Assembly: GCA_964490705.1 (NCBI GenBank)
Contig: CAZBCG010000010.1
Span: 1 to 64,000, forward strand
Length of the DNA stretch: 64,000 bases
Direction: 5' to 3'
From: Fodinibius sp964490705
GTDB taxonomy: Bacteria > Bacteroidota > Rhodothermia > Balneolales > Balneolaceae
Position 1 is the first letter of the stretch; every line of letters starts with the position of its first letter. The notes under the pieces were generated by a model that worked only from the letters and a program-made list of their open reading frames with translations, did not search any database and was not told the origin of the DNA. Below, in pieces: positions 43,017 to 51,056 of this stretch. Both the position numbers and the translations under genes were made by a program.

Positions 43017-45224
43017 TTAGATCATTGTTGCGATAACAAGAGCAACAACTGACATCAGCTTAATAAGGATGTTGAGCGACGGACCGGAGGTATCCTTGAA
43101 TGGATCGCCAACCGTATCGCCAACAACAGAAGCTTTGTGAGCGTCAGAGCCTTTGGTGAGCATTTCTCCATTGTGCTCAAAGCCTTCCTCAATCATCTTC
43201 TTGGCATTATCCCAGGCACCACCGGCGTTGGACTGGAAGAGCGCCATCAGTACGCCTGAAGCAGTGACGCCTGCCAGCAATCCACCGAGCATTTCGGCAC
43301 CGCCGAGGAAGCCAAAAGCAACGGGAACGACCACGGCAAGTACACCGGGTGCTACCATCTCACGAAGCGAAGCAGTGGTAGAAATAGCTACACACTTTTC
43401 GTATTCCGCTTTGCCGGTCGCTTCTTCAAACTTCTGCTGATCTTCTTCAGACCATTCTTCAAGCTTTTTGCCTTTATTCCGGTTCATGGCGTCGAGACCT
43501 TCACGCAGGGCGGGAATGTCGTTGAACTGACGACGAACCTCTTCAATCATCGACATGGCCGCACGTCCTACCGCTTGCATCGAGAGGGCAGAAAACAAGA
43601 ATGGCAACATGGCGCCAATAAAGAGCGAAGCCATTACCGTGGGTTCAGTAATATTAATACCACTCAAGTTCGGATCATGGGTTGCATTATAAGAAGTAAT
43701 AAATGCTGCAAAAAGAGCAAGCGCAGTTAGTGCAGCAGATCCAATAGCGAACCCTTTACCTATTGCTGCTGTAGTGTTTCCTACGGCATCGAGCTTGTCG
43801 GTGCGTTCGCGCACTTCGCCCGGTAGCTCAGACATTTCTGCAATACCGCCAGCGTTGTCAGAAATAGGTCCGTAAGCATCAACTGCCAGTTGAATACCCG
43901 TGTTGGAGAGCATTCCAACAGCGGCTATAGCAATGCCATATAGACCAGCGAATTCGTATGAAGCAATCATGGCAACTGCGATAATCAAAATGGGAATTGC
44001 TGTCGAAATCATACCGACACCTACCCCGGCAATAATATTTGTAGCGGCACCAGTGGAAGACTGCCGAACAATAGATTTAACTGGACCGGTTCCCGTTCCG
44101 GTATAGTGTTCGGTAATCAGACCGATAAGTAATCCGGCAGCCAAACCGAAGATGGTAGCCCAAAAGACTCCCATGCTCGTAATTGAAATTTCATCACCAA
44201 AAATAGTGGTATGCATCCAGCTAGAGGGCAACATCCATTGAATCAGCAGATAAGAAGCTACAAGCATAACGGCAGCAGAAACAAATTCTCCAATATTCAG
44301 GGCTTTCTGCGGGTCGCCGCCTTCTTTAACGCGAACAAAAAACGTTCCAAGGATGGAGGTCAAAATTCCAACTCCTGCTAGTACAAGAGGTAATAGAACA
44401 GCGTTTAATCCGGCAAACATGTTACCAGTCGTAAATCCGTCAAGACCGATAAATGCAGCCCCGAGAACCATGGCTCCGATGATAGATCCTACATACGATT
44501 CAAAAAGGTCAGCACCCATTCCGGCAACATCGCCAACGTTATCACCAACATTGTCGGCAATAGTCGCAGGATTCAGCGGATGATCTTCGGGAATGCCCGC
44601 TTCAACTTTTCCTACAAGGTCGGCACCAACATCAGCGGCCTTGGTATAAATACCGCCGCCTACACGAGCAAAAAGAGCAATGGAAGAAGCTCCGAAGGAG
44701 AACCCGGTAACGATAGCCAGTACTTTGTTGACCGCATCAGCATCTCCAAGACCGAAGATGTTGCCAAAGATCAGAAATAATACTCCGAGTCCGAGTACGC
44801 CCAGTCCAACAACGCCGAGACCCATGACGGATCCACCGGCAAAAGCAATACTCAATCCTTTGCTAAGGCCACTTCGGGCGGCATTGGTGGTTCGTACATT
44901 TGCTTTGGTAGCAACGCGCATCCCAATAAATCCTGCAAGACCAGAGCAAAAGGCTCCTACAACAAAAGATGCTGCGACTAGCCAGTGCGAGGTTTGAGGA
45001 TTGGCGGTAACCGCTAGTAAGATGGCAACGCAGAGCACAAAAATAGAGAGCACTTTATATTCTGCTTTTAGGAAAGCCATCGCTCCGCGTTGAATGTGGG
45101 AGCTGATTTCAGCCATTTTATCGGTTCCCACATCTTGCTTCGAGACCCATGATGATTTTATAAAGGTGTATAATAAGCCCAGAACTCCCGCTACGGGGAC
45201 TAAGTAGGTTATTAAGGTATCCAT
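43017..45224 (-). CDS. hppA: Membrane-bound pyrophosphatase, predicted K+-dependent Na+-pumping type
   Basis: This is a 735-residue, roughly 16-helix inner-membrane enzyme that couples pyrophosphate hydrolysis to cation pumping. The hydrolytic motifs DNVGDNVGDVAGMGADL and DNAGGIAEMSE are intact. Two type markers are readable: GNTTAAIGKG has Ala486/Gly489 where K+-independent enzymes have Lys/Thr, and the conserved glutamate is in DLFESYVG (Glu242), the place it takes in Na+-pumps rather than four residues later. This argues for a K+-dependent Na+-PPase. It is the last gene of the prs-rplY-pth-hppA reverse run. Confidence 0.95.
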   Translation of the reverse strand: MDTLITYLVPVAGVLGLLYTFIKSSWVSKQDVGTDKMAEISSHIQRGAMAFLKAEYKVLSIFVLCVAILLAVTANPQTSHWLVAASFVVGAFCSGLAGFIGMRVATKANVRTTNAARSGLSKGLSIAFAGGSVMGLGVVGLGVLGLGVLFLIFGNIFGLGDADAVNKVLAIVTGFSFGASSIALFARVGGGIYTKAADVGADLVGKVEAGIPEDHPLNPATIADNVGDNVGDVAGMGADLFESYVGSIIGAMVLGAAFIGLDGFTTGNMFAGLNAVLLPLVLAGVGILTSILGTFFVRVKEGGDPQKALNIGEFVSAAVMLVASYLLIQWMLPSSWMHTTIFGDEISITSMGVFWATIFGLAAGLLIGLITEHYTGTGTGPVKSIVRQSSTGAATNIIAGVGVGMISTAIPILIIAVAMIASYEFAGLYGIAIAAVGMLSNTGIQLAVDAYGPISDNAGGIAEMSELPGEVRERTDKLDAVGNTTAAIGKGFAIGSAALTALALFAAFITSYNATHDPNLSGINITEPTVMASLFIGAMLPFLFSALSMQAVGRAAMSMIEEVRRQFNDIPALREGLDAMNRNKGKKLEEWSEEDQQKFEEATGKAEYEKCVAISTTASLREMVAPGVLAVVVPVAFGFLGGAEMLGGLLAGVTASGVLMALFQSNAGGAWDNAKKMIEEGFEHNGEMLTKGSDAHKASVVGDTVGDPFKDTSGPSLNILIKLMSVVALVIATMI

Positions 45225-45260
45225 ATTAATGATTGGTTAGTTGTAAGCGTTAGTAATTGA

Positions 45261-45818
45261 TCAATTAAACTTGTTCATGGCTTGGTCGATACCTTCGCGA
45301 ATAAAGCAAAGCGCGGCATCGACGGCCGTGTCCAACGTTGAGTTAAGAACGGTACGTTCCTCATCAGAGAAAGGAGAGAGTACATGCTGTACTTGTTGTC
45401 CTCTCGAAAAATCATTCCCAATCCCGATTCGTAAACGTGGAAAAGCGTTCGTACCCAATTTCTGTATAATATCTTTGATCCCGTTGTGCCCGCCAGCACT
45501 CCCGCCTGGTCGCAGCCGGATGGTACCGACTTCCAGATCCAGGTCGTCATAGCAAACGAGGCAGTGGTCGAGCTCTTCTTTATACCAGTTAACAGCCTCG
45601 CGTACTGCATCGCCACTGTTATTCATATAGGTAGTCGGTTTAATCAGGTAAAGAGCTTGCCCACCGTGGTTTCCTTTACCCACGTGGAAAGGGCCTTTCC
45701 CAGGCCCCAATCGTACCGACATTGCTTCTGTCAGCCGGTCTAAAAATTCAAAACCGATATTATGACGTGTGCCAGCGTACTTGTTACCGGGATTCCCCAA
45801 GCCTATAATGAGCGGCAT
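45261..45818 (-). CDS. pth: Peptidyl-tRNA hydrolase
   Basis: Pth frees tRNA from prematurely released peptidyl-tRNA. The 185-residue length is normal; IIGLGNPGNKYAGTRHNIGFEFLD holds the catalytic His, KPTTYMNNSGDAV and CYDDLDLEVGTIRLRPGGSAGGHNGIKDI are family signatures, and GNDFSRGQQV follows. It lies 39 bp after rplY and 36 bp before hppA on the reverse strand. Confidence 0.97.
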   Translation of the reverse strand: MPLIIGLGNPGNKYAGTRHNIGFEFLDRLTEAMSVRLGPGKGPFHVGKGNHGGQALYLIKPTTYMNNSGDAVREAVNWYKEELDHCLVCYDDLDLEVGTIRLRPGGSAGGHNGIKDIIQKLGTNAFPRLRIGIGNDFSRGQQVQHVLSPFSDEERTVLNSTLDTAVDAALCFIREGIDQAMNKFN

Positions 45819-45857
45819 AACACAGGTACGCTGGTTAAGTCAATATTTTTTGTGATG

Positions 45858-46583
45858 TTATTCAGTTGCTTCTTCGTCGGCTTCGCCTTCTTCACCTTCG
45901 GCCTCTTCGCCTTCAGGCAGTTCACCTTCTTCGAGTTCTGCTTCTTCGCCTTCAGGCAGTTCGCCTTCTTCGAGTTCTTCTTCGCTTGGTTCTTCGGTAA
46001 TGAGTGAAGAAGTAAGCAGTGCTTCGGATTTTGGAGGACGAATAGTAACCAGCGTTCGGCTGAGATCATCCAGCGGGATAATACCTTCCAGTTCGAGATC
46101 CCGAACGTGCAGGTTGTCGCCAATCTGCAGCTCGCTGACATCCACGGAATATTCACCGGGAATTTGATCTGGCGTAACGCGGATACGAAGAATGTGCATC
46201 GGCTGGAACACACGTCCACCGCCTTCAGAAACACCGACAGGCGTACCTTCGAGCTTGATGGGTACACTCAGTGTTACTTTGTGATCTTCGGCCAGTACAT
46301 AAAAGTCAACGTGTACCGGACGATCAGTAAGTGGATGAAATTCCACTTCTTTCAGCAGCGTCTCGTAGGTTTCACCGTCAATGGTGATTTCGATAATTTG
46401 ACGCTTACTTACGGATAGAATTTTTTCAAGTTCAAGTTCATCAATAGAAAAGTGAACGTTCTCATCTACTTTGGGTCCGTACATTACGGCGGGAACGCGC
46501 ATGGCATCGCGCAGGGCATCTGCCGCCTTGCGACCCGTTTCTCTTATTTTTCCTTGGAGTTCTATAACTTCTGGAGTAGTCAT
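45858..46583 (-). CDS. rplY: 50S ribosomal protein L25/general stress protein Ctc with long acidic tail
   Basis: L25/Ctc binds 5S rRNA. Residues about 1-95 are the L25 domain (VIELQGKIRETGRKAADALR, PAVMYGP), about 100-185 the TL5-like second domain (LEGTPVGVSEGGGRVFQP), and the last 50 residues form a Glu-rich tail made of a 13-residue unit (ELEEGELPEGEEA) repeated twice in tandem. Acidic tails are common in relatives and in salt-adapted bacteria. The gene sits in the classic order prs, rplY, pth. Confidence 0.95.
   Translation of the reverse strand: MTTPEVIELQGKIRETGRKAADALRDAMRVPAVMYGPKVDENVHFSIDELELEKILSVSKRQIIEITIDGETYETLLKEVEFHPLTDRPVHVDFYVLAEDHKVTLSVPIKLEGTPVGVSEGGGRVFQPMHILRIRVTPDQIPGEYSVDVSELQIGDNLHVRDLELEGIIPLDDLSRTLVTIRPPKSEALLTSSLITEEPSEEELEEGELPEGEEAELEEGELPEGEEAEGEEGEADEEATE
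45890..45981. repeat. 39-bp tandem repeat in the rplY tail
   Basis: Two near-identical 39-base units (each starting, on the forward strand, with GCTTCTTCGCCTTCAGGCAG-like sequence) encode the Glu-rich 13-residue repeat of the L25 tail. Such in-frame repeats can change length between strains. Confidence 0.6.
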
Positions 46584-46603
46584 AATGCTATGTTGTTAAT
46601 TTT

Positions 46604-46677
46604 TTACCACGAAATCACAAAAATAAATAGTGCAAAAAGCGTGGTAAAACGCAGTGTGTTCGTGTTTCTTTGGTTAC
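46604..46677. repeat. Intergenic palindrome, CCACGAA type
   Basis: TTACCACG (46604-46611) and CGTGGTAA (46640-46647) are perfectly inverted, and CACGAA (46608-46613) is inverted again as TTCGTG (46660-46665). ACCACGAAATCACA has the look of a short tandem unit found in dispersed repeats. It occupies most of the gap between prs and rplY. Confidence 0.5.
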
Positions 46678-46681
46678 TAAT

Positions 46682-47614
46682 TTAATCGTCAAAAAGTGCA
46701 CTTATCGTATCGTTGGTATGGATACGCTGTATTGCTTCTGCAAAAATGCCCGCTACGCTCAATACCTTAATTTTGCTAGACGGCTTGCGAAGCGGCACGG
46801 TATCCGTCACCAACAGTTGATCAATAGGTGAATCTTCAATGCGCTGGTACGCAGGACCCGATAATATCGGATGCGTACATGTTGCAATAATATTTAGTGC
46901 TCCGCGCTCTTTAAGCGCCGAGGCTGCATTGGTTAATGTGCCGGCGGTGTCGATCAAATCATCTACAATCAGCACATTTTTTCCTTCTACTTCACCGACA
47001 ATATTCATAACTTCGGCCACATTTTGTTTGGGCCGGCGCTTGTCGATAAAAGCAAGTCGTGCTCCCAGGCGCTTGGCATACGATCGCGCCATTTTTAAAC
47101 TGCCCACATCGGGAGCAACAACAACCAAATTTTCTATCGGGTGTTCACTAAAATGATCGATGAACAACCGGCTGGCATACAAATGATCCAGCGGAATATC
47201 GAAAAAGCCCTGAATTTGCGCCGCATGTAGATCCATAGTCAGGATACGATCGGCACCGGCCTCGGTCAGCAGGTTGGCCATCAGTTTTGATGCGATGGAA
47301 ACCCGCGGCTGATCTTTACGATCCTGACGGGCATATCCAAAATATGGAATTACGGCCGTAACGCGCTTGGCCGAAGCCCGTTTCGCCGCATCGAGCATAA
47401 ACAGCAGCTCCATAATATTGTCGCCCGGCGGCGGTGTGGGTTGAACCACAAATACATCTTCACCGCGAATGCTTTGCTCGTACTTCACATACAGTTCGCC
47501 ATCCGAAAACGGCTTGATGGTAACTTCTCCCAGCGAAGTGCCGTACTTTTCAGCAATAGCCCGCGAAAGAGCAATATTGCTACGGCCGGCAAATATGGCT
47601 AAGGGAGTATCCAA
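46682..47614 (-). CDS. prs: Ribose-phosphate pyrophosphokinase
   Basis: Prs makes PRPP for nucleotide, histidine and tryptophan pathways. The 310-residue protein has AGRSNIALSRAIAEKYG, KPFSDGELYVKYEQSIRGEDVFVVQ, PYFGYARQDRKDQPR, TMDLHAAQIQGFFDIPLDHLYA and the PRPP loop VDDLIDTAGT. It follows the tRNA-Gln terminator and begins the reverse run prs-rplY-pth-hppA. Confidence 0.97.
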   Translation of the reverse strand: MDTPLAIFAGRSNIALSRAIAEKYGTSLGEVTIKPFSDGELYVKYEQSIRGEDVFVVQPTPPPGDNIMELLFMLDAAKRASAKRVTAVIPYFGYARQDRKDQPRVSIASKLMANLLTEAGADRILTMDLHAAQIQGFFDIPLDHLYASRLFIDHFSEHPIENLVVVAPDVGSLKMARSYAKRLGARLAFIDKRRPKQNVAEVMNIVGEVEGKNVLIVDDLIDTAGTLTNAASALKERGALNIIATCTHPILSGPAYQRIEDSPIDQLLVTDTVPLRKPSSKIKVLSVAGIFAEAIQRIHTNDTISALFDD

Positions 47615-47651
47615 CGAGGCGAAATTTTCAGGGATTTAAAAAATAAAAGAA

Positions 47652-47675
47652 AAGGATGGCTTTGCAGTCATCCTT
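47652..47675 (-). terminator. Terminator after tRNA-Gln (reverse strand)
   Basis: On the reverse strand AAGGATG and CATCCTT form a 7-bp stem around ACTGCAAAGC, followed by TTCTTTTATTTTTT. It lies between the tRNA and prs and should end the tRNA transcript. Confidence 0.8.
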
Positions 47676-47695
47676 TATAATTAGTCTATCACATG

Positions 47696-47766
47696 TTGCC
47701 CGGGGAGGACTCGAACCCCCACTGACGGTACCAAAAACCGCTGTCCTGCCATTAGACGACCGGGCA
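47696..47766 (-). tRNA. tRNA-Gln (UUG)
   Basis: Read on the reverse strand a full cloverleaf appears: acceptor TGCCCGG with CCGGGCA, D-arm GTC...GAC, anticodon stem GCGGT/ACCGT around loop TTTTGGT (anticodon TTG, decoding CAA), variable CAGT, T-arm with TTCGAGT. The discriminator is A and CCA is not encoded. A promoter lies upstream and a terminator downstream. Confidence 0.95.
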
Positions 47767-47793
47767 ATTTTGTCCCGTTTTTAACAGATTCAG

Positions 47794-47822
47794 ATAATAG
47801 GGATTTACACGCTCTGAATCAA
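47794..47822 (-). promoter_or_regulatory. Promoter of tRNA-Gln
   Basis: On the reverse strand TTGATT (47822 down to 47817) and TATTAT (47799 down to 47794) have a 17-base spacer, predicting a start near 47787, about 20 bases before the tRNA. The inverted arms CTGAATC/GATTCAG (47814-47820 and 47788-47794) overlap both boxes and the stop codon of the upstream DUF2851 gene. Confidence 0.5.
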
Positions 47823-49006
47823 GAAGAAATTGCACTTTTAAATACCTTGCAATCCTGGCAATTCTTGGGTTTGCAATAGCTGCGTAATTGGTAAATCGTT
47901 CCCAGCTTTTGTGCATATAGCGACGGGGACAGGTCGGTTTGTTCGAGCAGGCGCAATAGTGAGCTTGGCAAGCGAACGCGATGGCTCTGCCACAGCGACC
48001 AGCTCTTGGTTTTGAGTTCTTCGCGGAAAAAGAGGTTGCCCAGCGAATAGAGTGCCGGCAAAAATACGGTTCCGAATAATATATCGCCCCGTTCGCGACC
48101 CAGCGATGGGGTCACCGAAATTGCGTTGATCGTTTGTTGCCACGATTTTTGCGGATTGATGCGCATCCAGTGCTCGAACGGCATGGAGGCAATATGCCAA
48201 AGGCAATCGGCGCCTTGCTGTATGCGGGATCGGGGATGGTTGCCCGGGCGCACCCCGCGATGCTTCCAGCGAAAGAGGGTGTTGGAATTTTCGGATCCAT
48301 CAATGCCAGACAGTGCAAGTGCTTCCGACCGCAATATGTCCGCAGATGGACAATTTGAAACTACAGAAAAAAGCTGGGCACCGAGCTTGCGCATCGGCCG
48401 GCGGTTATGGGAGATACCCAGGCCGTCAAAGAGAGCAATGGTTAGCATCTTTTGCCAGGCGGCAGAAGGAGGCAAGTTGGGATCATAAAAATCCAGCAGG
48501 TCATCCACCTTCTGTTCAAAATATTCTTTATGGGCTTGCTCTAGCTGCTGGGCAAATGCTTCTTCGGAGATAAAGGAATATTGCCCGGAGCATGGTAGCT
48601 GTGGCATTTTCCGGTACTGTTCCAAGAAAGATTGCAGTGGTTTGTCCAGATAATCGGAAAGGCACAGCGTTGGAATCGTTGAACCGTCAATGTGTTGGAT
48701 TTGCCGGTCGGTTTCTTCAAAGACGACATGCAGGATAACCTGTTCAAAATTCGGATCGTTCTGGTGCCCGTGAGACTCCCAGTCACTGACTGTCCAGTGG
48801 AGTTCCACATCGCCATACCAGCGCAGTTTACCAATCGAAATTTCAGCCCCGGTAAAATCGGGACCGTCCGATTTGTTGGCCTGCCCGGTATCATGGATGG
48901 TTATATCTTGCCCGTCAGCCGTAACAAGCTGTTGCAGGTTAAACTGCTTGGTATCCCAGATCCAGTGTAGTAGTTCTTCGTGATATGCTCGCTTGCCGTT
49001 ATCCAC
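47819..49006 (-). CDS. DUF2851 family protein
   Basis: This is a 395-residue protein of the uncharacterised DUF2851, conserved in Bacteroidota relatives. Recognisable are EELLHWIWDTKQFNLQQL near the start and GPDFTGAEISIGKLRWYGDVELHW, with a Cys-containing C-terminus (YCKPKNCQDCKVFKSAISS). Start is GTG at 49006, which overlaps the 3' end of the YtxH gene upstream by 8 bases, so translation may be coupled. Function unknown; nucleic-acid or metal roles have been suggested for relatives but not shown. Confidence 0.88.
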   Translation of the reverse strand: MDNGKRAYHEELLHWIWDTKQFNLQQLVTADGQDITIHDTGQANKSDGPDFTGAEISIGKLRWYGDVELHWTVSDWESHGHQNDPNFEQVILHVVFEETDRQIQHIDGSTIPTLCLSDYLDKPLQSFLEQYRKMPQLPCSGQYSFISEEAFAQQLEQAHKEYFEQKVDDLLDFYDPNLPPSAAWQKMLTIALFDGLGISHNRRPMRKLGAQLFSVVSNCPSADILRSEALALSGIDGSENSNTLFRWKHRGVRPGNHPRSRIQQGADCLWHIASMPFEHWMRINPQKSWQQTINAISVTPSLGRERGDILFGTVFLPALYSLGNLFFREELKTKSWSLWQSHRVRLPSSLLRLLEQTDLSPSLYAQKLGTIYQLRSYCKPKNCQDCKVFKSAISS

Positions 49007-49301
49007 GGCCGATGTCGCGGTTGCTCAGATCAATATGTTCGGTGGCATCGTAGAGGTTGGGCACATGGTGTCGGATGCCCTGTTGTACGTTATTGCGCAA
49101 TTTGTGCAGTTCTCTCTTACCTTTAATCTGAGCTGATTTGCCTTGGGTACCCATCCAGTTGGACAGGTCGTTGGCACGTTGGCTTAACCACACCCGATTT
49201 CGGGCTCCGCTTTTAGGGGCTAATAAGAAACCCGCAGCAACGCCTCCCACGAATGAACCGGCTAAAAGCAAGATAGAGCTGAGTGTCTTTTTCCGTCCCA
49301 T
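48999..49301 (-). CDS. YtxH-domain (general stress-like) protein
   Basis: This is a 100-residue protein with one N-terminal hydrophobic segment and the YtxH signature AGSFVGGVAAGFLLAPKSGARNR, then a positively charged helix (RANDLSNWMG, QIKGKRELHKL). Members are stress-induced, weakly membrane-associated and of unknown action. A GGGAGA Shine-Dalgarno site precedes the ATG. It overlaps the DUF2851 gene by 8 bases. Confidence 0.85.
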   Translation of the reverse strand: MGRKKTLSSILLLAGSFVGGVAAGFLLAPKSGARNRVWLSQRANDLSNWMGTQGKSAQIKGKRELHKLRNNVQQGIRHHVPNLYDATEHIDLSNRDIGRG

Positions 49302-49443
49302 AGCATTTCTCCCTTTTACATAAAGATTTGTAAGTTAGACCTAATATCCGGCTACAATTATAATGTACAAATCCGTTGTCGGATTTTAAATTATTTAGTT
49401 CTAACAAGTTATTGTCAAAACGTTAATAGTGTGAGATAAGTAT

Positions 49444-49953
49444 ATGGATACTCCCATAGTATTGATGGATGCGCAGCGAATCCGCCGATCAGTAAAGCGG
49501 ATGGCCTACGAGATCGTCGAAAAAAATACTTCGAACCGGGCGGTTGTCCTCTTCGGCATCGACCATCGGGGATACGCAGTAGCAAAATCACTGGAAAAAG
49601 TATTAGCTGAAATTACGGATAAAGATATCGAAGCTGTTCAGCTGCCATTGAAGGATGGAGACCCGGAGCAGGTGTTGGCAGATTGGTCATCCGAAGCAGT
49701 AAAAAACAAGCTGCTTGTTGTAGTGGATGACGTTATTTTTTCGGGACAGACGATGTTTCGCGCCCTCAAGCATATTGCCGACAAGCTTGCGCCGTCAGAA
49801 ATTCATACGGCGGTGATGATTGATCGCGGTCATCGGCAATTCCCGATCCGCGCAGAATTTTACGGCATGGAACTCCCGACGAAAGTCAATGAGCATGTCT
49901 CAGTTATTGTGGATGAGATGGATGTGCAGGAAGTGATTCTCGAAAAGGATTAA
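49444..49953 (+). CDS. pyrR: PyrR-type bifunctional pyrimidine regulator/uracil phosphoribosyltransferase
   Basis: This is a 169-residue phosphoribosyltransferase. Residues near FGIDHRGYAVAKSLEKVL and the PRPP loop VVVDDVIFSGQTMFRAL place it with PyrR, which in Gram-positive bacteria also attenuates pyr operons; in this group it is often only an enzyme. I see no attenuator hairpin or anti-terminator leader in front of pyrF or elsewhere. It is divergent from the YtxH gene. Confidence 0.9.
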   Translation: MDTPIVLMDAQRIRRSVKRMAYEIVEKNTSNRAVVLFGIDHRGYAVAKSLEKVLAEITDKDIEAVQLPLKDGDPEQVLADWSSEAVKNKLLVVVDDVIFSGQTMFRALKHIADKLAPSEIHTAVMIDRGHRQFPIRAEFYGMELPTKVNEHVSVIVDEMDVQEVILEKD

Positions 49954-50035
49954 GCGCACAAAGTTTACTCTTAGATATTTTTGTAATATTTTTGAGCAGT
50001 GTTATTACAGCCGTCAATCAATCCTGATAATTTAT

Positions 50036-50980
50036 ATGCACAAGAGCTACGTATTCTTTCTTTTTATTTTTTGCTTACTGTTCACATTCTCTGCGGCCGG
50101 CCAAGAAGCGATAGAGATTAGCAAACTTATCGAAGATGATAGTGACATTTCCGTTCGCGATATGTCGCGCATTAAAAGTAAAGTTATTGTTGCTGATACC
50201 TTGCAGGGATGGGATCTCGGCTGGGTAGGTGGCCTTAATGGCGCACAGGCATCATATGATAACTGGAGTCAGGGTGGAGTGAATACGATAAGTGTGACGG
50301 CTTCTACCGTATTTAGTGCTAAATACCGGAATAACAAATTTGCTTATGCACTGTCAACAAATTTCAAGTATGGTAAAGCCCGGCTCGAGGGCGAAGGCAC
50401 CCGAAAGACGGATGATCGTATCGCAGTAAATAATAAGTTCAGCTATCTTTTTTCGGATGAGCGGTGGAGTGCCTTTGCAAATATCAATTTTGGGACCCAG
50501 TTTGATCAGGGATATGATTATGACGTGCCTGACGATGAAGATCCCCAACTGATATCCAAGTTTTTTGCCCCGGCCTACTTTACGCAGATTGCCGGTATTG
50601 CATATAACCCGACTGATTACTTTACAGCCGAAGCCGGCTTGGCAATGAAAGAAACCATTGTGACGGATACTACGCTCTCAACGCGCTATGGATTGGATCC
50701 CGGAGAAAAATTTCGATTTGAGCCCGGTTTTTCATTGGCAATGAATTTCGAAAAGAAAGTGTTTTCCAATGTCCGGTTGATCAGCTCAGTTGAGACCTTT
50801 ACCAATATGCAACGTCATATCGACAATACCGACGTTAACTTTTCCAACGAGCTGATTGGAAAGATTAACGATTTTATGAATATGTCGCTACAGTTTGTAA
50901 TGATTTACGACAGCGACTATTCTCGTGAAGTCCAAATCAAGCAGGTACTCTCGGTGGGGGTATCATATAGTATTCTGTAA
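50036..50980 (+). CDS. DUF3078 outer-membrane beta-barrel protein
   Basis: This is a 314-residue exported protein (signal SYVFFLFIFCLLFTFSAAG). The body from WDLGWVGGLNGAQASYDNWSQGG is the start of DUF3078, a family of small outer-membrane barrel-like proteins in this group, followed by alternating amphipathic strands and a final aromatic strand SVGVSYSIL. Function is unknown. The gene ends where a complete heptad repeat starts; the ALDH gene is convergent beyond it. Confidence 0.88.
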   Translation: MHKSYVFFLFIFCLLFTFSAAGQEAIEISKLIEDDSDISVRDMSRIKSKVIVADTLQGWDLGWVGGLNGAQASYDNWSQGGVNTISVTASTVFSAKYRNNKFAYALSTNFKYGKARLEGEGTRKTDDRIAVNNKFSYLFSDERWSAFANINFGTQFDQGYDYDVPDDEDPQLISKFFAPAYFTQIAGIAYNPTDYFTAEAGLAMKETIVTDTTLSTRYGLDPGEKFRFEPGFSLAMNFEKKVFSNVRLISSVETFTNMQRHIDNTDVNFSNELIGKINDFMNMSLQFVMIYDSDYSREVQIKQVLSVGVSYSIL

Positions 50981-50982
50981 AA

Positions 50983-51038
50983 AAGTTGAATGTTGCAGGA
51001 TGAAGGTTCTGAACCTGTAAACCTGCAACACGAAACTT
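50983..51038. repeat. Heptad-periodic inverted repeat, NNGTTNN type (best formed)
   Basis: Four heptads on the forward strand (AAGTTGA, ATGTTGC, AGGATGA, AGGTTCT; 50983-51010) face four on the reverse strand (AAGTTTC, GTGTTGC, AGGTTTA, CAGGTTC; 51038 down to 51011), with no gap between the arms. Mismatches are concentrated at matching places in each heptad. It lies between the convergent DUF3078 and ALDH genes, two bases after the DUF3078 stop. Confidence 0.8.
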
Positions 51039-51056
51039 TTAACAAAACACGTTCCG

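Noticed and set aside
45225..45260. Possible half heptad repeat between hppA and pth
   Set aside because: A few TNAGNNN-like steps on one strand but no inverse arm.
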